Shown one piece after another: positions 25,389 through 34,970 of a DNA stretch of 64,000 nucleotides. The notes under the pieces are model-generated. The model searched no databases, was not told the origin of the DNA, and worked only from the letters and a program-made list of their open reading frames with translations. A program made the position numbers and the translations under genes. Numbering within the stretch: the stretch's first letter is position 1; every line of letters begins with the position of its first letter. Source of the DNA: Verrucomicrobiota bacterium (GTDB lineage Bacteria > Verrucomicrobiota > Verrucomicrobiia > Palsa-1439); the NCBI GenBank assembly GCA_003152315.1, contig PLZV01000036.1:26416-90415 (forward strand), read 5' to 3'.

Positions 25389-28115
25389 ATGCGACGATCA
25401 TTTGATACAATCCTAGAGCATGGTCCAAGGCGAGGCAGCATTCTCGACCATGAGGAATTTGTGCCAACTCCACAACTTATTGACACTCCACCGGTAAAGT
25501 CCCTCGAAAAGGCGACGACCACAGATGCGGCGCGGGCCAAATCACCGACCGTGGTTGCGCCGACAGAACGGGTGGTAACGGAGGGGAAGTTCTTTCGCGT
25601 CGGCTCACAGAAATTTCATCCTCGTGGTGTGACCTACGGCCCCTTCAAGCCCGACCAGGTCGGTAGTACCTTTCCGAAGCCCGAGCAGGTGGAACGTGAT
25701 TTCGTGTTGATGAAGGAACTCAACGCGAATTGCCTGCGCGTCTATCACGTGCCCCCGCGCTGGTTCCTCGACCTCGCGCAGCAGCATGGATTGAAAGTGC
25801 TCGTTGACTACTATTGGCCCAAACATACGTGCTTTCTGGAAGATCGCGAGACGATCCAGTTTGCGCAGGACGCGACGCGCCGGGCGGCCGAGGCGCTGAA
25901 GGGCCATCCCGCCGTGTTCGCGCTCACATTGGCAAACGAAATCCCGCCGGACATCGCCCGCTGGTACGGCGCGAAGCGCATTGCGCGGTTCATCGACGGG
26001 CTCGCCGCAATCGTCAAGGAGGTGGATCCGCAACGGCTCGTCACCTTCGTAAATTTTCCCACGACGGAGTTTCTGCAGCCAGCCAGTCTCGATTTCGTAA
26101 GCTTCAATGTCTATCTCCATGAACCGCGTCCCTTTGCGAACTACCTCGACCGCTTGCAGAATATTGCGGGCGACAAACCGCTGCTGCTGGCCGAGTTTGG
26201 CGTCGACTCCATGCGGGAGGGCGAGGACGCCAAGGCGCAGATTCTCAGTGGCCATATCGAGATCGCCTTCCGCGCCGGCCTGGCGGGCATGTTTCTTTTT
26301 GCGTTCACGGACGACTGGCATACCGGCGGCCATCAAATTGAGAATTGGTTTTTCGGACTGACCACACGGGACCGCAAACCGCGCGGTGCGTTTCACGCTG
26401 TGGCCGAGCAGTACAAGCGCGCCCCCCACTTCCCGCTGCCGCAATACCCGAAGGTGAGTGTCGTGGTGGCGAGCTACAACGGTGCGCGGACCCTGCCGTC
26501 GTGCCTTGATTCGCTCACGCACCTGAATTATCCGAATTACGAGATCCTGCTCGTGGATGACGGTTCGACGGACGACACGGCGCGCGTCGCGACCCACTAC
26601 CCCACAGTGCGTGCGATCCATCAGCCGAACATGGGGTTGAGCGCCGCGCGCAATACCGGCATCCAGGCCGCCACGGGGGAGATCGTCTCGTTTACCGACA
26701 GTGATTGCCGCGCCGATGAAGACTGGCTGTACTACCTTGTCGGGGATTTGCTTAAGACCGACGCCTGCGCGATCGGCGGCCACAATTTTCCGCCGCCTGA
26801 GGACAGTCCCACCGCCGGCTGTGTCGCGGTTTCACCGGGCGGCCCGGCGCACGTGATGCTTGACGACCGCAGCGCGGAGCACATTCCCGGCTGTAACATG
26901 GCGTTTTGGAGATGGGCGCTCGAGGAAGCGCACGGGTTCGACGCGCAGTTTCGCGCGGCGGGTGACGACGTGGACATTTGTTGGCGGTTGCTCCAGCGGG
27001 GCCGCAAGATTGCGTTTTCCCACGCGGGGTTTGTCTGGCATTACCGTCGCAACACCATTCAGGCCTACCTGAAGCAGCAGCGCGGTTACGGCGTCGCGGA
27101 GTCCATGTTGCGCCGGAAACATCCGGAGTACTTCAACAGCCTCGGCGGGATGCGCTGGCGCGGTCGCATTTACAGCCCGTCGAAGATTGCGGGGTTCTTC
27201 GGCAAATTTGTGATTTACCATGGCACCTTTGGCAGCGCGCTTTTCCAGACGCTGTACACGCCAGAACCCAGCGGACTATTGACGGTCTTGACGAGCCTGG
27301 AATGGCATGTTTTATTTACGGTGGGTGCGTTCCTGCTCGCGACGGTCTGGCCGGCCTTGTGGCCGTTGCCCGTGTTGACGGTGCTCGCGAGCCTGGCCAT
27401 GGCGACGGCCGCCGCGGTGCGCGTGGAGTTGCCGCCGTGGCAGACGCGCTGGTGGTCGCGGCCGCTGGTGGCGATTTTGTACCTGTTGCAGCCGATTGTG
27501 CGCGGGTGGCCGAGATACGGTCGGCGGCTGCGCCGCTCCGAAACGCCGGTCGCGGCGCGCGAAGCCGTGCGCGCCCTGGCGGCACAGCATGAGGGACTGG
27601 GTTCCGTGCATACGCTCAATTATTGGAACGAAAAGAGCATCGAGCGCTTCACATTCCTGGAAGCGCTACTGGAGTTGCTCGATCGCGATCAATGGCAGTC
27701 GCGCGCCGACAGCGGTTGGGATGAATTTGATGTGACCATCTACGGCGACCGCTTCAGCAAGGTGCTCGTGAAGACCGTGTCGGAGAACCACGGCGGCGAG
27801 AAGCGCCTATTGCGGGCGCGCCTCGAAGGTGGCTGGACACTGCTCGGAAAGATGTCCTTCTTTGGGGTGGTGCTCGGCATGTGCCTCGCGTCACGATTGT
27901 GGTGGTCGCTGGCGTTGCCGGAGTCGAAAGTTCCCATGTGGATGCTGTGGGGTTTTACAGGAGTGCCGCTGGTGCTGATTGGTCTCTGGGTGGGATACCT
28001 TCACCTGCGCACGCGCCGGAGTGTGCGGCTGGCGACAGCGGTGTTGGATCTCTGTGCCAGGGACCTGAAGTTGATCAAACTCAACGCACCAAAGAAGTTT
28101 GTGAAACCCGATTAG
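25389..28115 (+). CDS. fusion of a glycoside-hydrolase-like TIM barrel and a GT2 glycosyltransferase with membrane helices
   Basis: About 908 residues. Residues ~60-345 form a clan GH-A-like barrel (FHPRGVTYGPF, LTLANEIPP with the Asn-Glu acid/base pair, LLAEFGVDS with a likely nucleophile Glu). Residues ~355-600 are a GT2 domain (VSVVVASYNGARTL, LVDDGSTDDTA, FTDSDCRADEDW, a GDDVDICWR segment). Three or four membrane helices surround ~640-720 and ~820-880. A TTG six bases up is an alternative start. It may make and trim or recognise an extracellular glucan-like polymer. It converges on the glycosyltransferase genes with a 4-base overlap. Confidence 0.82.
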   Translation: MRRSFDTILEHGPRRGSILDHEEFVPTPQLIDTPPVKSLEKATTTDAARAKSPTVVAPTERVVTEGKFFRVGSQKFHPRGVTYGPFKPDQVGSTFPKPEQVERDFVLMKELNANCLRVYHVPPRWFLDLAQQHGLKVLVDYYWPKHTCFLEDRETIQFAQDATRRAAEALKGHPAVFALTLANEIPPDIARWYGAKRIARFIDGLAAIVKEVDPQRLVTFVNFPTTEFLQPASLDFVSFNVYLHEPRPFANYLDRLQNIAGDKPLLLAEFGVDSMREGEDAKAQILSGHIEIAFRAGLAGMFLFAFTDDWHTGGHQIENWFFGLTTRDRKPRGAFHAVAEQYKRAPHFPLPQYPKVSVVVASYNGARTLPSCLDSLTHLNYPNYEILLVDDGSTDDTARVATHYPTVRAIHQPNMGLSAARNTGIQAATGEIVSFTDSDCRADEDWLYYLVGDLLKTDACAIGGHNFPPPEDSPTAGCVAVSPGGPAHVMLDDRSAEHIPGCNMAFWRWALEEAHGFDAQFRAAGDDVDICWRLLQRGRKIAFSHAGFVWHYRRNTIQAYLKQQRGYGVAESMLRRKHPEYFNSLGGMRWRGRIYSPSKIAGFFGKFVIYHGTFGSALFQTLYTPEPSGLLTVLTSLEWHVLFTVGAFLLATVWPALWPLPVLTVLASLAMATAAAVRVELPPWQTRWWSRPLVAILYLLQPIVRGWPRYGRRLRRSETPVAAREAVRALAAQHEGLGSVHTLNYWNEKSIERFTFLEALLELLDRDQWQSRADSGWDEFDVTIYGDRFSKVLVKTVSENHGGEKRLLRARLEGGWTLLGKMSFFGVVLGMCLASRLWWSLALPESKVPMWMLWGFTGVPLVLIGLWVGYLHLRTRRSVRLATAVLDLCARDLKLIKLNAPKKFVKPD

Positions 28116-29281
28116 CGCGGCACCGGCAGGTCACACGCCAGCAACATCGCCCGCAACACCTTGTCCGAGTCGAAATACTCTTCGGCAATCCGTCGCGCCA
28201 CCCGGCAGTTGCGCTCGTAATCCTTTCCGATTTCCTCGACGGCGCGCACGACGTCATCCGCCGTCTGGAAGGCAAAGAGTCCCTCGCCACACGGCAGGAA
28301 TTCGCTGAAGCCGGTGTCCTGGACAATCACTGGCTTGCCCGAGGCGAGATACGCCACCGTGCGGTCGCTGAACCAACCGCAGCGTGTCTTTACGTACCCG
28401 TCCTTGGCGACGCTGAATTCGCCGCGGGAGTGGCCCAGGTAATTGAGATAGGCGTTCACACTTCGCGTTGCGGCCAGCGCCTCCGTGATGATCCAGCCCG
28501 CCGCTTCCAGTTGTTGCGCGGGAGCGCCGACACCACCGAGGGCGATCTCGAAGGCTTCACCCGCGCGCTGGGGGAGATCGAGGAACTTGAGCATCTCGAC
28601 GTTCTTTTGCCCGTACGTCACTCCCTGATAGTCGACGCTGCCATACGCGGCCCAACTCATGACGGTGGTGAACCGTTTGGCTTCAGGCGTGTATCGCGGC
28701 TGTATCAATTCCCGGGCCAGTGGCTGGCGAAACGGCTGCCAGCGTAGTCCGTGCGTCGGAATTGGACAATCTGGTTTGCCGATGCGTTCCCCGAAAGTGA
28801 AGTGACAATTGAAATCATAAGGCGACGCATAACCGGCGCAGGAGGTGTTGGGGGTCGGCGACATTTTAAATTGCGTGAATCCCGGGTCGATATCGACAAA
28901 GATTCGCTTGCGACAATCGCGCAACTCCTCAAGCCAGGTTGTCGAGGAGGCGCACAGGATGAAATCTGCCCGGCCGCACAACGTCTTCACTTCGTCACGT
29001 TGCAGGCCGTGCCATTTCCCCGTGGCGTCCACGTAACACCAGCGCCGGATGCCGATGTGCTCGAAAAATGGCAGGATCTGGCCGAGCCCATAGGTCGGAT
29101 CATCGCTCATGGTATTGGTTCGCGGGTCGTAACACGCCTGTTCCCAGCCATGGTGCTCGAGAAAGACGACTTCGTAACCGAGCTTCGCGAGGCCCGCGAG
29201 GAAGTGATACTGCGACAACAAATGGCCCCCGAGCGGATAACGGGTCAGATAGCCCGCCACAATGGCGACGGGACGGCTCAC
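28112..29281 (-). CDS. glycosyltransferase-like protein (GT-B type), paralogue A
   Basis: A 389-residue cytoplasmic protein, GTG start overlapping the preceding stop (GTGA). The N half begins VAIVAGYLTRYPLGGHLLSQYHFLAGL, as in GT-B donors searching for an acceptor; the C half has SVAKDGYVKTRCGWFSDRTVAYLASGKPVIVQDTG and GLFAFQTADDVVRAVEEI, the CgeB/GT1-like nucleotide-sugar site. It shares long blocks with the neighbour at 29278-30429, so the two arose by duplication. The sugar is unknown. Likely function: surface glycan or glycolipid synthesis. Confidence 0.75.
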   Translation of the reverse strand: MSRPVAIVAGYLTRYPLGGHLLSQYHFLAGLAKLGYEVVFLEHHGWEQACYDPRTNTMSDDPTYGLGQILPFFEHIGIRRWCYVDATGKWHGLQRDEVKTLCGRADFILCASSTTWLEELRDCRKRIFVDIDPGFTQFKMSPTPNTSCAGYASPYDFNCHFTFGERIGKPDCPIPTHGLRWQPFRQPLARELIQPRYTPEAKRFTTVMSWAAYGSVDYQGVTYGQKNVEMLKFLDLPQRAGEAFEIALGGVGAPAQQLEAAGWIITEALAATRSVNAYLNYLGHSRGEFSVAKDGYVKTRCGWFSDRTVAYLASGKPVIVQDTGFSEFLPCGEGLFAFQTADDVVRAVEEIGKDYERNCRVARRIAEEYFDSDKVLRAMLLACDLPVPR

Positions 29282-30429
29282 GCACCCGCCCTGGTGATGA
29301 GGTCGGCAAGTACCTGCCGCGCGTCGAACATCTTTGCGGCCAACTGACGCGCGGCGCGGGAATGCGCGGCGTAGTCGGTGTTGACCGCCTCAATGCCCCT
29401 GAGGGCTTCGTCGATGGTCTGGTAAGCGAACAGTCCATGTCCCGTCGGATAACTGTTGCTCCAGCCGGTATCCTGCAATACGCACGGACGACCCAGCGCC
29501 AGGTAACACGCGCTCCGGCAACTGAACCAACCGCTACGGGATTTGACGTAGCCTTCTTTCGCGACGCTCCATTCACCTTTCGAGCGGCGCAGGTATTCGC
29601 GGTACGTCCAGGGATCGGGCAAATACCCGGCGGGTTCGATGATCTGCCAGCCCTTTTGCTGCAGCATCTCGGTTGGGCGTTTCATGCCCGGGCCCATGCC
29701 CATCGCGATCTCGAACTTTTGCGCCGTTCGCCCCGGCAGATCGACGAATTTCAGGAACTCAACGTCCTTCTGTCCCCACGTTTCGCCGTTGTACTCGCAA
29801 CTCTTGTACGAAACCCAGTTCATCACCGTCGTGAACACGTCCCGTGGTGGCTCGGCGGGAAGCTCCCACCAGTCGAGCACGATCGGTTGACGCGTGGGAA
29901 TCCAGGCGAACCCAACTGCGGGGATGCGGCAATCCGCTGCGCCGATATTCTCGGCAAAGGTAAAATGCCGGTCGTGCGCGCGGATGCGGTCGATCACATC
30001 CTGTTTACCCGAGGCAAGCGCGACCTGGGTAAACATCGGGTCGGAGTCGAGAAAAACCTTGCACGAGATCGCGAGATATTCGGGCCGCAGCCACCCGCAG
30101 CCGGAAACGTTCAAATAGAGGTCCGCCGTCGCGCAAATCTCCTTCGCGGCCGCTTCCGTGTGGCCGTGGTAGCTCGCGTCCGGCGCGCTACGGTAAATCC
30201 AGCGGTCGGCGAGCCCGAGTTTCTCCATGACCCCGCGAAGATAGTCGACATTGTAACTGGCGTCCGCGGAGACGGTATTCTTGATCGGGTCATACGGCCA
30301 CATCTCCGTGTCTTCGAGGTAAAACACATCGTGTCCCAACTGGCGGAAGCCTTCAACGTACTGCAAATAATCCCACGCGACGCCGCCGAAAGCGTATTGC
30401 CCGACCAATCCCGTGACCACGATGCGCAT
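29278..30429 (-). CDS. glycosyltransferase-like protein (GT-B type), paralogue B
   Basis: A 383-residue paralogue of the next gene. Shared blocks: FTTVMNWVSYKS, GQKDVEFLKFVDLP, SKGEWSVAKEGYVKSRSGWFS and LALGRPCVLQDTGWS. The ATG at 30429 gives MRIVVTGLVGQYAFGG as N terminus, better than the longer frame. First of a two-gene operon coupled by GTGA. Divergent from the GT-C-like membrane protein with about 60 bases between. Confidence 0.77.
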   Translation of the reverse strand: MRIVVTGLVGQYAFGGVAWDYLQYVEGFRQLGHDVFYLEDTEMWPYDPIKNTVSADASYNVDYLRGVMEKLGLADRWIYRSAPDASYHGHTEAAAKEICATADLYLNVSGCGWLRPEYLAISCKVFLDSDPMFTQVALASGKQDVIDRIRAHDRHFTFAENIGAADCRIPAVGFAWIPTRQPIVLDWWELPAEPPRDVFTTVMNWVSYKSCEYNGETWGQKDVEFLKFVDLPGRTAQKFEIAMGMGPGMKRPTEMLQQKGWQIIEPAGYLPDPWTYREYLRRSKGEWSVAKEGYVKSRSGWFSCRSACYLALGRPCVLQDTGWSNSYPTGHGLFAYQTIDEALRGIEAVNTDYAAHSRAARQLAAKMFDARQVLADLITRAGA

Positions 30430-30492
30430 CACGGCATTTATAAACTGCTTTTGCACTCGACACAATCATGGCCGCATTTCACAGTACGCCGC

Positions 30493-31968
30493 ATGCGCAG
30501 CGACAAACTGCTGGCCGCGGTAACGCTGGTCGTGGGCGTTCTCGCGTTTGCGGTCGTGCTGGCGTATCACCGCATCGTCGACGGAGATTTGTGGGCGCGG
30601 CTGGCCGTTGGCGCGCACGTGTGGCGGACCGGCAGCCTGATGCGCCACGATGTGTTTGCGTTCACGCCGACCCTGCCCGAATGGATCGATCACGAATGGG
30701 GCGCGGGCGTGATGTTCTTCGGGCTGCTCAACGCCTTTGGCCCTGTGTCGCTCATGCTGCTAAAGATCGTCACGGGGTGCGCGGCAATTCTTCTGTGCCT
30801 GTTTACCGCGCGACGCAACAGAACCGGCTGGCCCACGCTGTTGCTCCTGGCGATTCCTTGTGCGGTGGCGGTACTGCCGGGTTATGTGACGGTGGTGCGC
30901 AGTCACGCGTTGACGTACCTGTTCTTTGCGCTGACGTTGCTCTGCCTCGAAGCAATGCGCGACGGGCGACGCTGGCCGGCATTCGTTATCACACCCCTCA
31001 TGCTCGTGTGGGCGAACGTGCACGGGGGGTTCGTGGTCGGGCTTATTGCGATTGTAGTCTACGCGGCGTTGGTGCGGACGCGAACGATGCTCGTCACACT
31101 GTTAGCCGCCATCGCGGTCACGTGTATCAATCCGTACGGGCTTCATTACTGGACATATCTCGTGCCCGCCTGGCTGCATCCGCGCGCGGACATCACCGAG
31201 TGGAGTTCGATGCCCATCTTGGGTGGCGATCCGTACTTCGGGTTTCGCATCCTGTTCCTTATCGCGATCGTCGTGATTGCCGCGGAATGGAAACAACGGA
31301 CCGCATTGGGACTGACAATTCTCGCGCTGACGGCAATCGCTGCGTGGCTGCATCGACGTCATGCGCCGTTTTTTGGGCTGGCAGCCCTCGTCTATCTCGG
31401 GCCATACGCGGAGCGCTGGTGCCGCCGCGTGCCATCCGTTGCCGTCCTGGCGATTCACGGAGTGCTGGTGGCATTTGTGGTAGTGCGGTTCTTGCCGCAG
31501 GCCTCGCTGGAACCGGCGGTGCCGGCGAGTTTCTATCCCGTGGGCGCGGTCGCAACACTGGATCGGGCCGGCATCAAAGGAAACCTTGCCGTGCCGTTTC
31601 GCTGGGGCAGCTACGCCTCGTGGCGGCTGGCACCCAGGATCAAAGTCTCAATGGACGGGCGTTACGAGGAAACGTATCCAGACGCGACGTTCGAGATGAA
31701 CCGCGCATTTTTCCACAGGATCGGAGTGGATTGGGACCGGCTCCTGCGAGAATACCGCGTGGATTTCATCATTTTGGAGTTACGGACAACGCAGCTTTCG
31801 CCCCCTGATCTGCGCGAACACGGCTACGAAGTAATCCGAGCCGATGACACGTCAGTGCTGCTCGCCCGGAGTGAATTCGCGCCGGTGTTGCGCACGGCGG
31901 CGGCAAGGCTCCCGTCCACACCTTTCGACCAGCTCGATCCGCGACTCGCAGCTCGCTGGTTGCCGTGA
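30493..31968 (+). CDS. polytopic membrane protein, GT-C-like
   Basis: A 491-residue protein with about ten membrane helices. After the first helix comes RIVDGDLWARLAVGAHVWRTG, where the acidic Asp and the DHEWG motif (WIDHEWGAG) sit in the first external loops, as in lipid-phosphate-sugar-dependent GT-C enzymes. The C-terminal ~130 residues are soluble (MDGRYEETYPDATFEMNRAF). Similar proteins carry DUF labels in Verrucomicrobia and Planctomycetes. A long upstream open frame antisense to the glycosyltransferases is not part of it. Likely an envelope glycan polymer or glycoprotein enzyme. Confidence 0.75.
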   Translation: MRSDKLLAAVTLVVGVLAFAVVLAYHRIVDGDLWARLAVGAHVWRTGSLMRHDVFAFTPTLPEWIDHEWGAGVMFFGLLNAFGPVSLMLLKIVTGCAAILLCLFTARRNRTGWPTLLLLAIPCAVAVLPGYVTVVRSHALTYLFFALTLLCLEAMRDGRRWPAFVITPLMLVWANVHGGFVVGLIAIVVYAALVRTRTMLVTLLAAIAVTCINPYGLHYWTYLVPAWLHPRADITEWSSMPILGGDPYFGFRILFLIAIVVIAAEWKQRTALGLTILALTAIAAWLHRRHAPFFGLAALVYLGPYAERWCRRVPSVAVLAIHGVLVAFVVVRFLPQASLEPAVPASFYPVGAVATLDRAGIKGNLAVPFRWGSYASWRLAPRIKVSMDGRYEETYPDATFEMNRAFFHRIGVDWDRLLREYRVDFIILELRTTQLSPPDLREHGYEVIRADDTSVLLARSEFAPVLRTAAARLPSTPFDQLDPRLAARWLP

Positions 31969-31989
31969 AGAATTACCGCCAGCCATTCG

Positions 31990-34164
31990 CTACAGCGCGG
32001 TTAAAATCTCCGCCGGCGCCTTCTCGATGCGGTCGATGCGGAATTTCTGCGGGCCGGTGTCACCCTTCCAGTCGATGGTGTCGCCGGCGTGTTTGTTGAG
32101 CAGGGCCTGGGCGAGGGCGGCGGGGTAACTGATGATGCCGCGGGCAGGGTCACTGTCCCACGCGCCGAGGATGTAATAGGTGTGTGATTGCTTCGCGCCG
32201 AGGTCGGTGACGGTAACGCTGGTGCCGATGCTGACGAGATCGGTCTTGGCGTCGGCGAAGTCGGTGGCCTGCGCGCGTGAGAGGAGGCTTTCGAGTTCGG
32301 CGCGGCGGCGCATCAGGAGTTTTTGCGTGTCCTTGGCGGCCTTGAACTCAAAATTCTCGCGCAAGTCCCCGTAACTGCGGGCCAAACCGATCTCCTTGCT
32401 ATTCGCTGGAATCTTCTTCTGCACGATGTCCTCGAGCTCGGCCATGCGTTTGTGGTAACTGGCCCACGAGACGATAATCGGCTGCTCCTTGACTGTTTTC
32501 GAGACGAGGGACTCCTTTACGAATGGGTGTTCCTTGACGATGCGCGCCATCAGCGAACGGCGGTCGAGTTCCTCGATTGCGCCGCTGGCCAGGATCAGGC
32601 GCGTCAGGTTGCGGACGGTTTCGGTATCAGCCTCGGCGAGGAGATCGGCCACCAATTCTCCCTCCTCAAAAAGCACATCACGGAGCTTCTTATTGGCGGA
32701 CTTGGTGGGCGCCGACTCAATGGCTTCCACGACTGCAAGCAGGAGCGCGGGAGTCTGGAAGTCGTCGAGCCAGGGGTAGGCCTTGCGGGAGGCCGGTGTG
32801 GAGACATTGCGGCAGATCCAGCACAACAACTCGGCGCCCGCAGTTTGATTGTGCACCCATTGCTTGATGGCGCCGGCATGCTGGCCCAGCAGATCGGGAA
32901 TCTCATCGAGAACTTTTGTGGAGAATCGATTGAATTCCTTGAACAGGCGGTCGGGCGCGGAAGTTTTGAGGACCGCGAGCACGCGTTTCTGAGCGGACGT
33001 ACTCAAGTCGTCCAGCAATGCCGATAGATTGTAGATCCCCGCAAGCAAGTTGGTGAGAAAGGCGCCGGCGTCCTCGACGGTTGTTTGCCGGCGGCGACCG
33101 AGTTGTTCGAGGACGACAGCAGCTTCGATGCGCTCGGGCTGGCGGCTGATCGGTGTCTTGTTCAAGGCGTCCAGCAGCGCATCCTGAAACTCCTGGATCA
33201 GGAGGTCGGCGTTGTCCATTTCATCGACACGCTTGAGGAATTCCCGGGCGACAGCGGTCTTCTGGATGAGGCCCTTTGCGGTTCGGAAGTCTTCGAGGAT
33301 TTCATCCTGTTGCGAGACCGGCGCGGTGCGCAGCACAATGGGGTCGGTCTTTTTCACGGCGAGGTCGAAATGCGGATCCTTCTTCGCCAGCTTGCGGACA
33401 TTGTCCCACCACTTCTTCCAATGATCCGTGGGCACAACCGAGCCCGCGAGCATGGCTTCGATGCGATCAGCAGTCGTGGAGCGATTGAGGCTGACGAGCG
33501 CCAGGCGAAGAAGGGCGACGGGGTCTTCGGTGCTGAGACGCTTGAGACCGTCAAGGTCGGTCAATTTGCGGACTTCAACATGTTCATGGCTCACCGGTGT
33601 GAGGCTTGTTGCGGCATACGCGAGTTGCATTGAGTGGGAAGGGTTGTGCGCAAAACCAACGACGATCTGTCCCAGAGTGGTATCGAAGGTCTTAACACGG
33701 CCAAAGCCCCAACTCTTGTGCTGGCAAAACGCGTCCGGTTGGAGAGCCAGCAGGGTTTCGATTCGGGTTAGCGCTGTCGGAAGCGGCGTGCGATTGTGAT
33801 CGAGCTCGGCAACGGTGAGGATGGTTTTCAGACGCGGATCTTTTTCATGGATCTCGCTGAGCGCTTCGGTTATTTCGGCTCGGAGCTGTTTGTCGAGTGG
33901 GTGCGCTTCTGTTTGCAACTTAAGGGCATACAACCATTCACGGTGCTTACCTGCGGCCTTGATACTCTCGGCGATAAGCGAAGCCAACTCCGCGGCCAGT
34001 GCGTGCTGGCCAGCGTCCGCAAATTCTTTCACAAGCAGGAGCAAGAATTCGGGTTGGTCAGTTAATTGCTCCGCTAATTCAAGCCACAGGGCTTGAGCGT
34101 TGTCCCAGTCCTTTTGGGATAGGAGGGTTGTGAGTTGCTGGTGGTGTTTTTGGGTCGAACTCAT
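31990..34164 (-). CDS. GreA/GreB-domain protein with long helical N-terminal extension
   Basis: 724 residues; E. coli GreA has 158. The last ~165 carry a GreA coiled coil and C-terminal domain: KKIPANSKEIGLARSYGDLREN (the Asp and Glu of GDLREN are the RNA-cleavage residues), KAAKDTQKLLMRR, and a final FKBP-like domain GTSVTVTDLGAKQ. The rest is helical, leucine/acid rich, without a known catalytic motif. Such fused forms occur in Verrucomicrobia/Planctomycetes and probably bind RNA polymerase to rescue backtracked complexes, with the extension adding a protein contact. Divergent from the export lipoprotein gene. Confidence 0.85.
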   Translation of the reverse strand: MSSTQKHHQQLTTLLSQKDWDNAQALWLELAEQLTDQPEFLLLLVKEFADAGQHALAAELASLIAESIKAAGKHREWLYALKLQTEAHPLDKQLRAEITEALSEIHEKDPRLKTILTVAELDHNRTPLPTALTRIETLLALQPDAFCQHKSWGFGRVKTFDTTLGQIVVGFAHNPSHSMQLAYAATSLTPVSHEHVEVRKLTDLDGLKRLSTEDPVALLRLALVSLNRSTTADRIEAMLAGSVVPTDHWKKWWDNVRKLAKKDPHFDLAVKKTDPIVLRTAPVSQQDEILEDFRTAKGLIQKTAVAREFLKRVDEMDNADLLIQEFQDALLDALNKTPISRQPERIEAAVVLEQLGRRRQTTVEDAGAFLTNLLAGIYNLSALLDDLSTSAQKRVLAVLKTSAPDRLFKEFNRFSTKVLDEIPDLLGQHAGAIKQWVHNQTAGAELLCWICRNVSTPASRKAYPWLDDFQTPALLLAVVEAIESAPTKSANKKLRDVLFEEGELVADLLAEADTETVRNLTRLILASGAIEELDRRSLMARIVKEHPFVKESLVSKTVKEQPIIVSWASYHKRMAELEDIVQKKIPANSKEIGLARSYGDLRENFEFKAAKDTQKLLMRRRAELESLLSRAQATDFADAKTDLVSIGTSVTVTDLGAKQSHTYYILGAWDSDPARGIISYPAALAQALLNKHAGDTIDWKGDTGPQKFRIDRIEKAPAEILTAL

Positions 34165-34267
34165 TTGGAATCAAGGAGTTTCTGGTTTGGTAATGATGGT
34201 TGCCAACGGAAAAGCTGCGGGTCGCCCGCTTGACGGGGCTAGAGGCCACGGATATGATGGCCGGCCG

Positions 34268-34951
34268 ATGAGATGGATTTTCACGTTCACTGCTTTTTAC
34301 CTTTTGTTCGCCGGGTGCCAGTCTACCCAATCGGTACAGGTCTTGTCTCCTGAGAAATTCGTGGCTGCCACCGGCGGCGGAGCCTACAGCACCACGGAAA
34401 CGAATGCAACGCCGGCGACGAATGCCAAACCGAGGGTGATTGTGCCCGGGGTCACCATCAGCGTGACGGTGGATGAAGATCGCAGCCTGAATCGCGCGTA
34501 CTTGATTCCGACCAGCGGGGCGGTTGACTATCCGCCGCTCGGACGGATCGTGGTGGAAGGCCTCACGCCCGACGAACTGGCGCAGAAAATCCGGGAGAGT
34601 TTGGAGAAGGACTATTTTCAGAAGGCCACGGTTGCCGTCACGGTCGAGGCGGTGCCCGTTGGCGGTGGTGGTGGGGTGATTTATGTGATCGGCAATGTGA
34701 ATCGGCCCGGGCCCCTGTTGTTGCCGAAAGACGAGAAGTTCACCGTGACGAAGGCGATCATCGCCGCGGGAAATTTCGCGACTTTTGCGAATGGCGGGAA
34801 AGTACAATTAATCCGCTACAATGAAGACGGCAAGAAATACGTCACCTATATCGACGTGGACCGAATCATGAAGCGGGGCGAATTCGAAAAGGACATTCAA
34901 GTGCAAAGCGGGGACTGGATCATCGTGCCCGAGAAACTGATCAACTTTTAG
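34268..34951 (+). CDS. polysaccharide export lipoprotein (Wza-like, SLBB)
   Basis: A 227-residue outer-membrane-directed lipoprotein: signal with lipobox FAGC at residues 14-17, then a polysaccharide-export domain (VPGVTISVTVDEDRSLNRAYLIPTSG ... GRIVVEGLTPDELAQKI) and an SLBB segment (IYVIGNVNRPGPLLLPKDEKFTV). It forms the export ring for capsule/exopolysaccharide. It lies 19 bases before the tyrosine autokinase, the standard Wza-Wzc pair, so both act in polymer secretion. Confidence 0.9.
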   Translation: MRWIFTFTAFYLLFAGCQSTQSVQVLSPEKFVAATGGGAYSTTETNATPATNAKPRVIVPGVTISVTVDEDRSLNRAYLIPTSGAVDYPPLGRIVVEGLTPDELAQKIRESLEKDYFQKATVAVTVEAVPVGGGGGVIYVIGNVNRPGPLLLPKDEKFTVTKAIIAAGNFATFANGGKVQLIRYNEDGKKYVTYIDVDRIMKRGEFEKDIQVQSGDWIIVPEKLINF

Positions 34952-34970
34952 TCGCGGCGCGGACTTGCCC

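Noticed and set aside
29068..30492. Long N-terminal extension of the GT-C-like membrane protein
   Set aside because: It is antisense to two well-supported glycosyltransferases; the true membrane protein starts at 30493 with a normal first helix.
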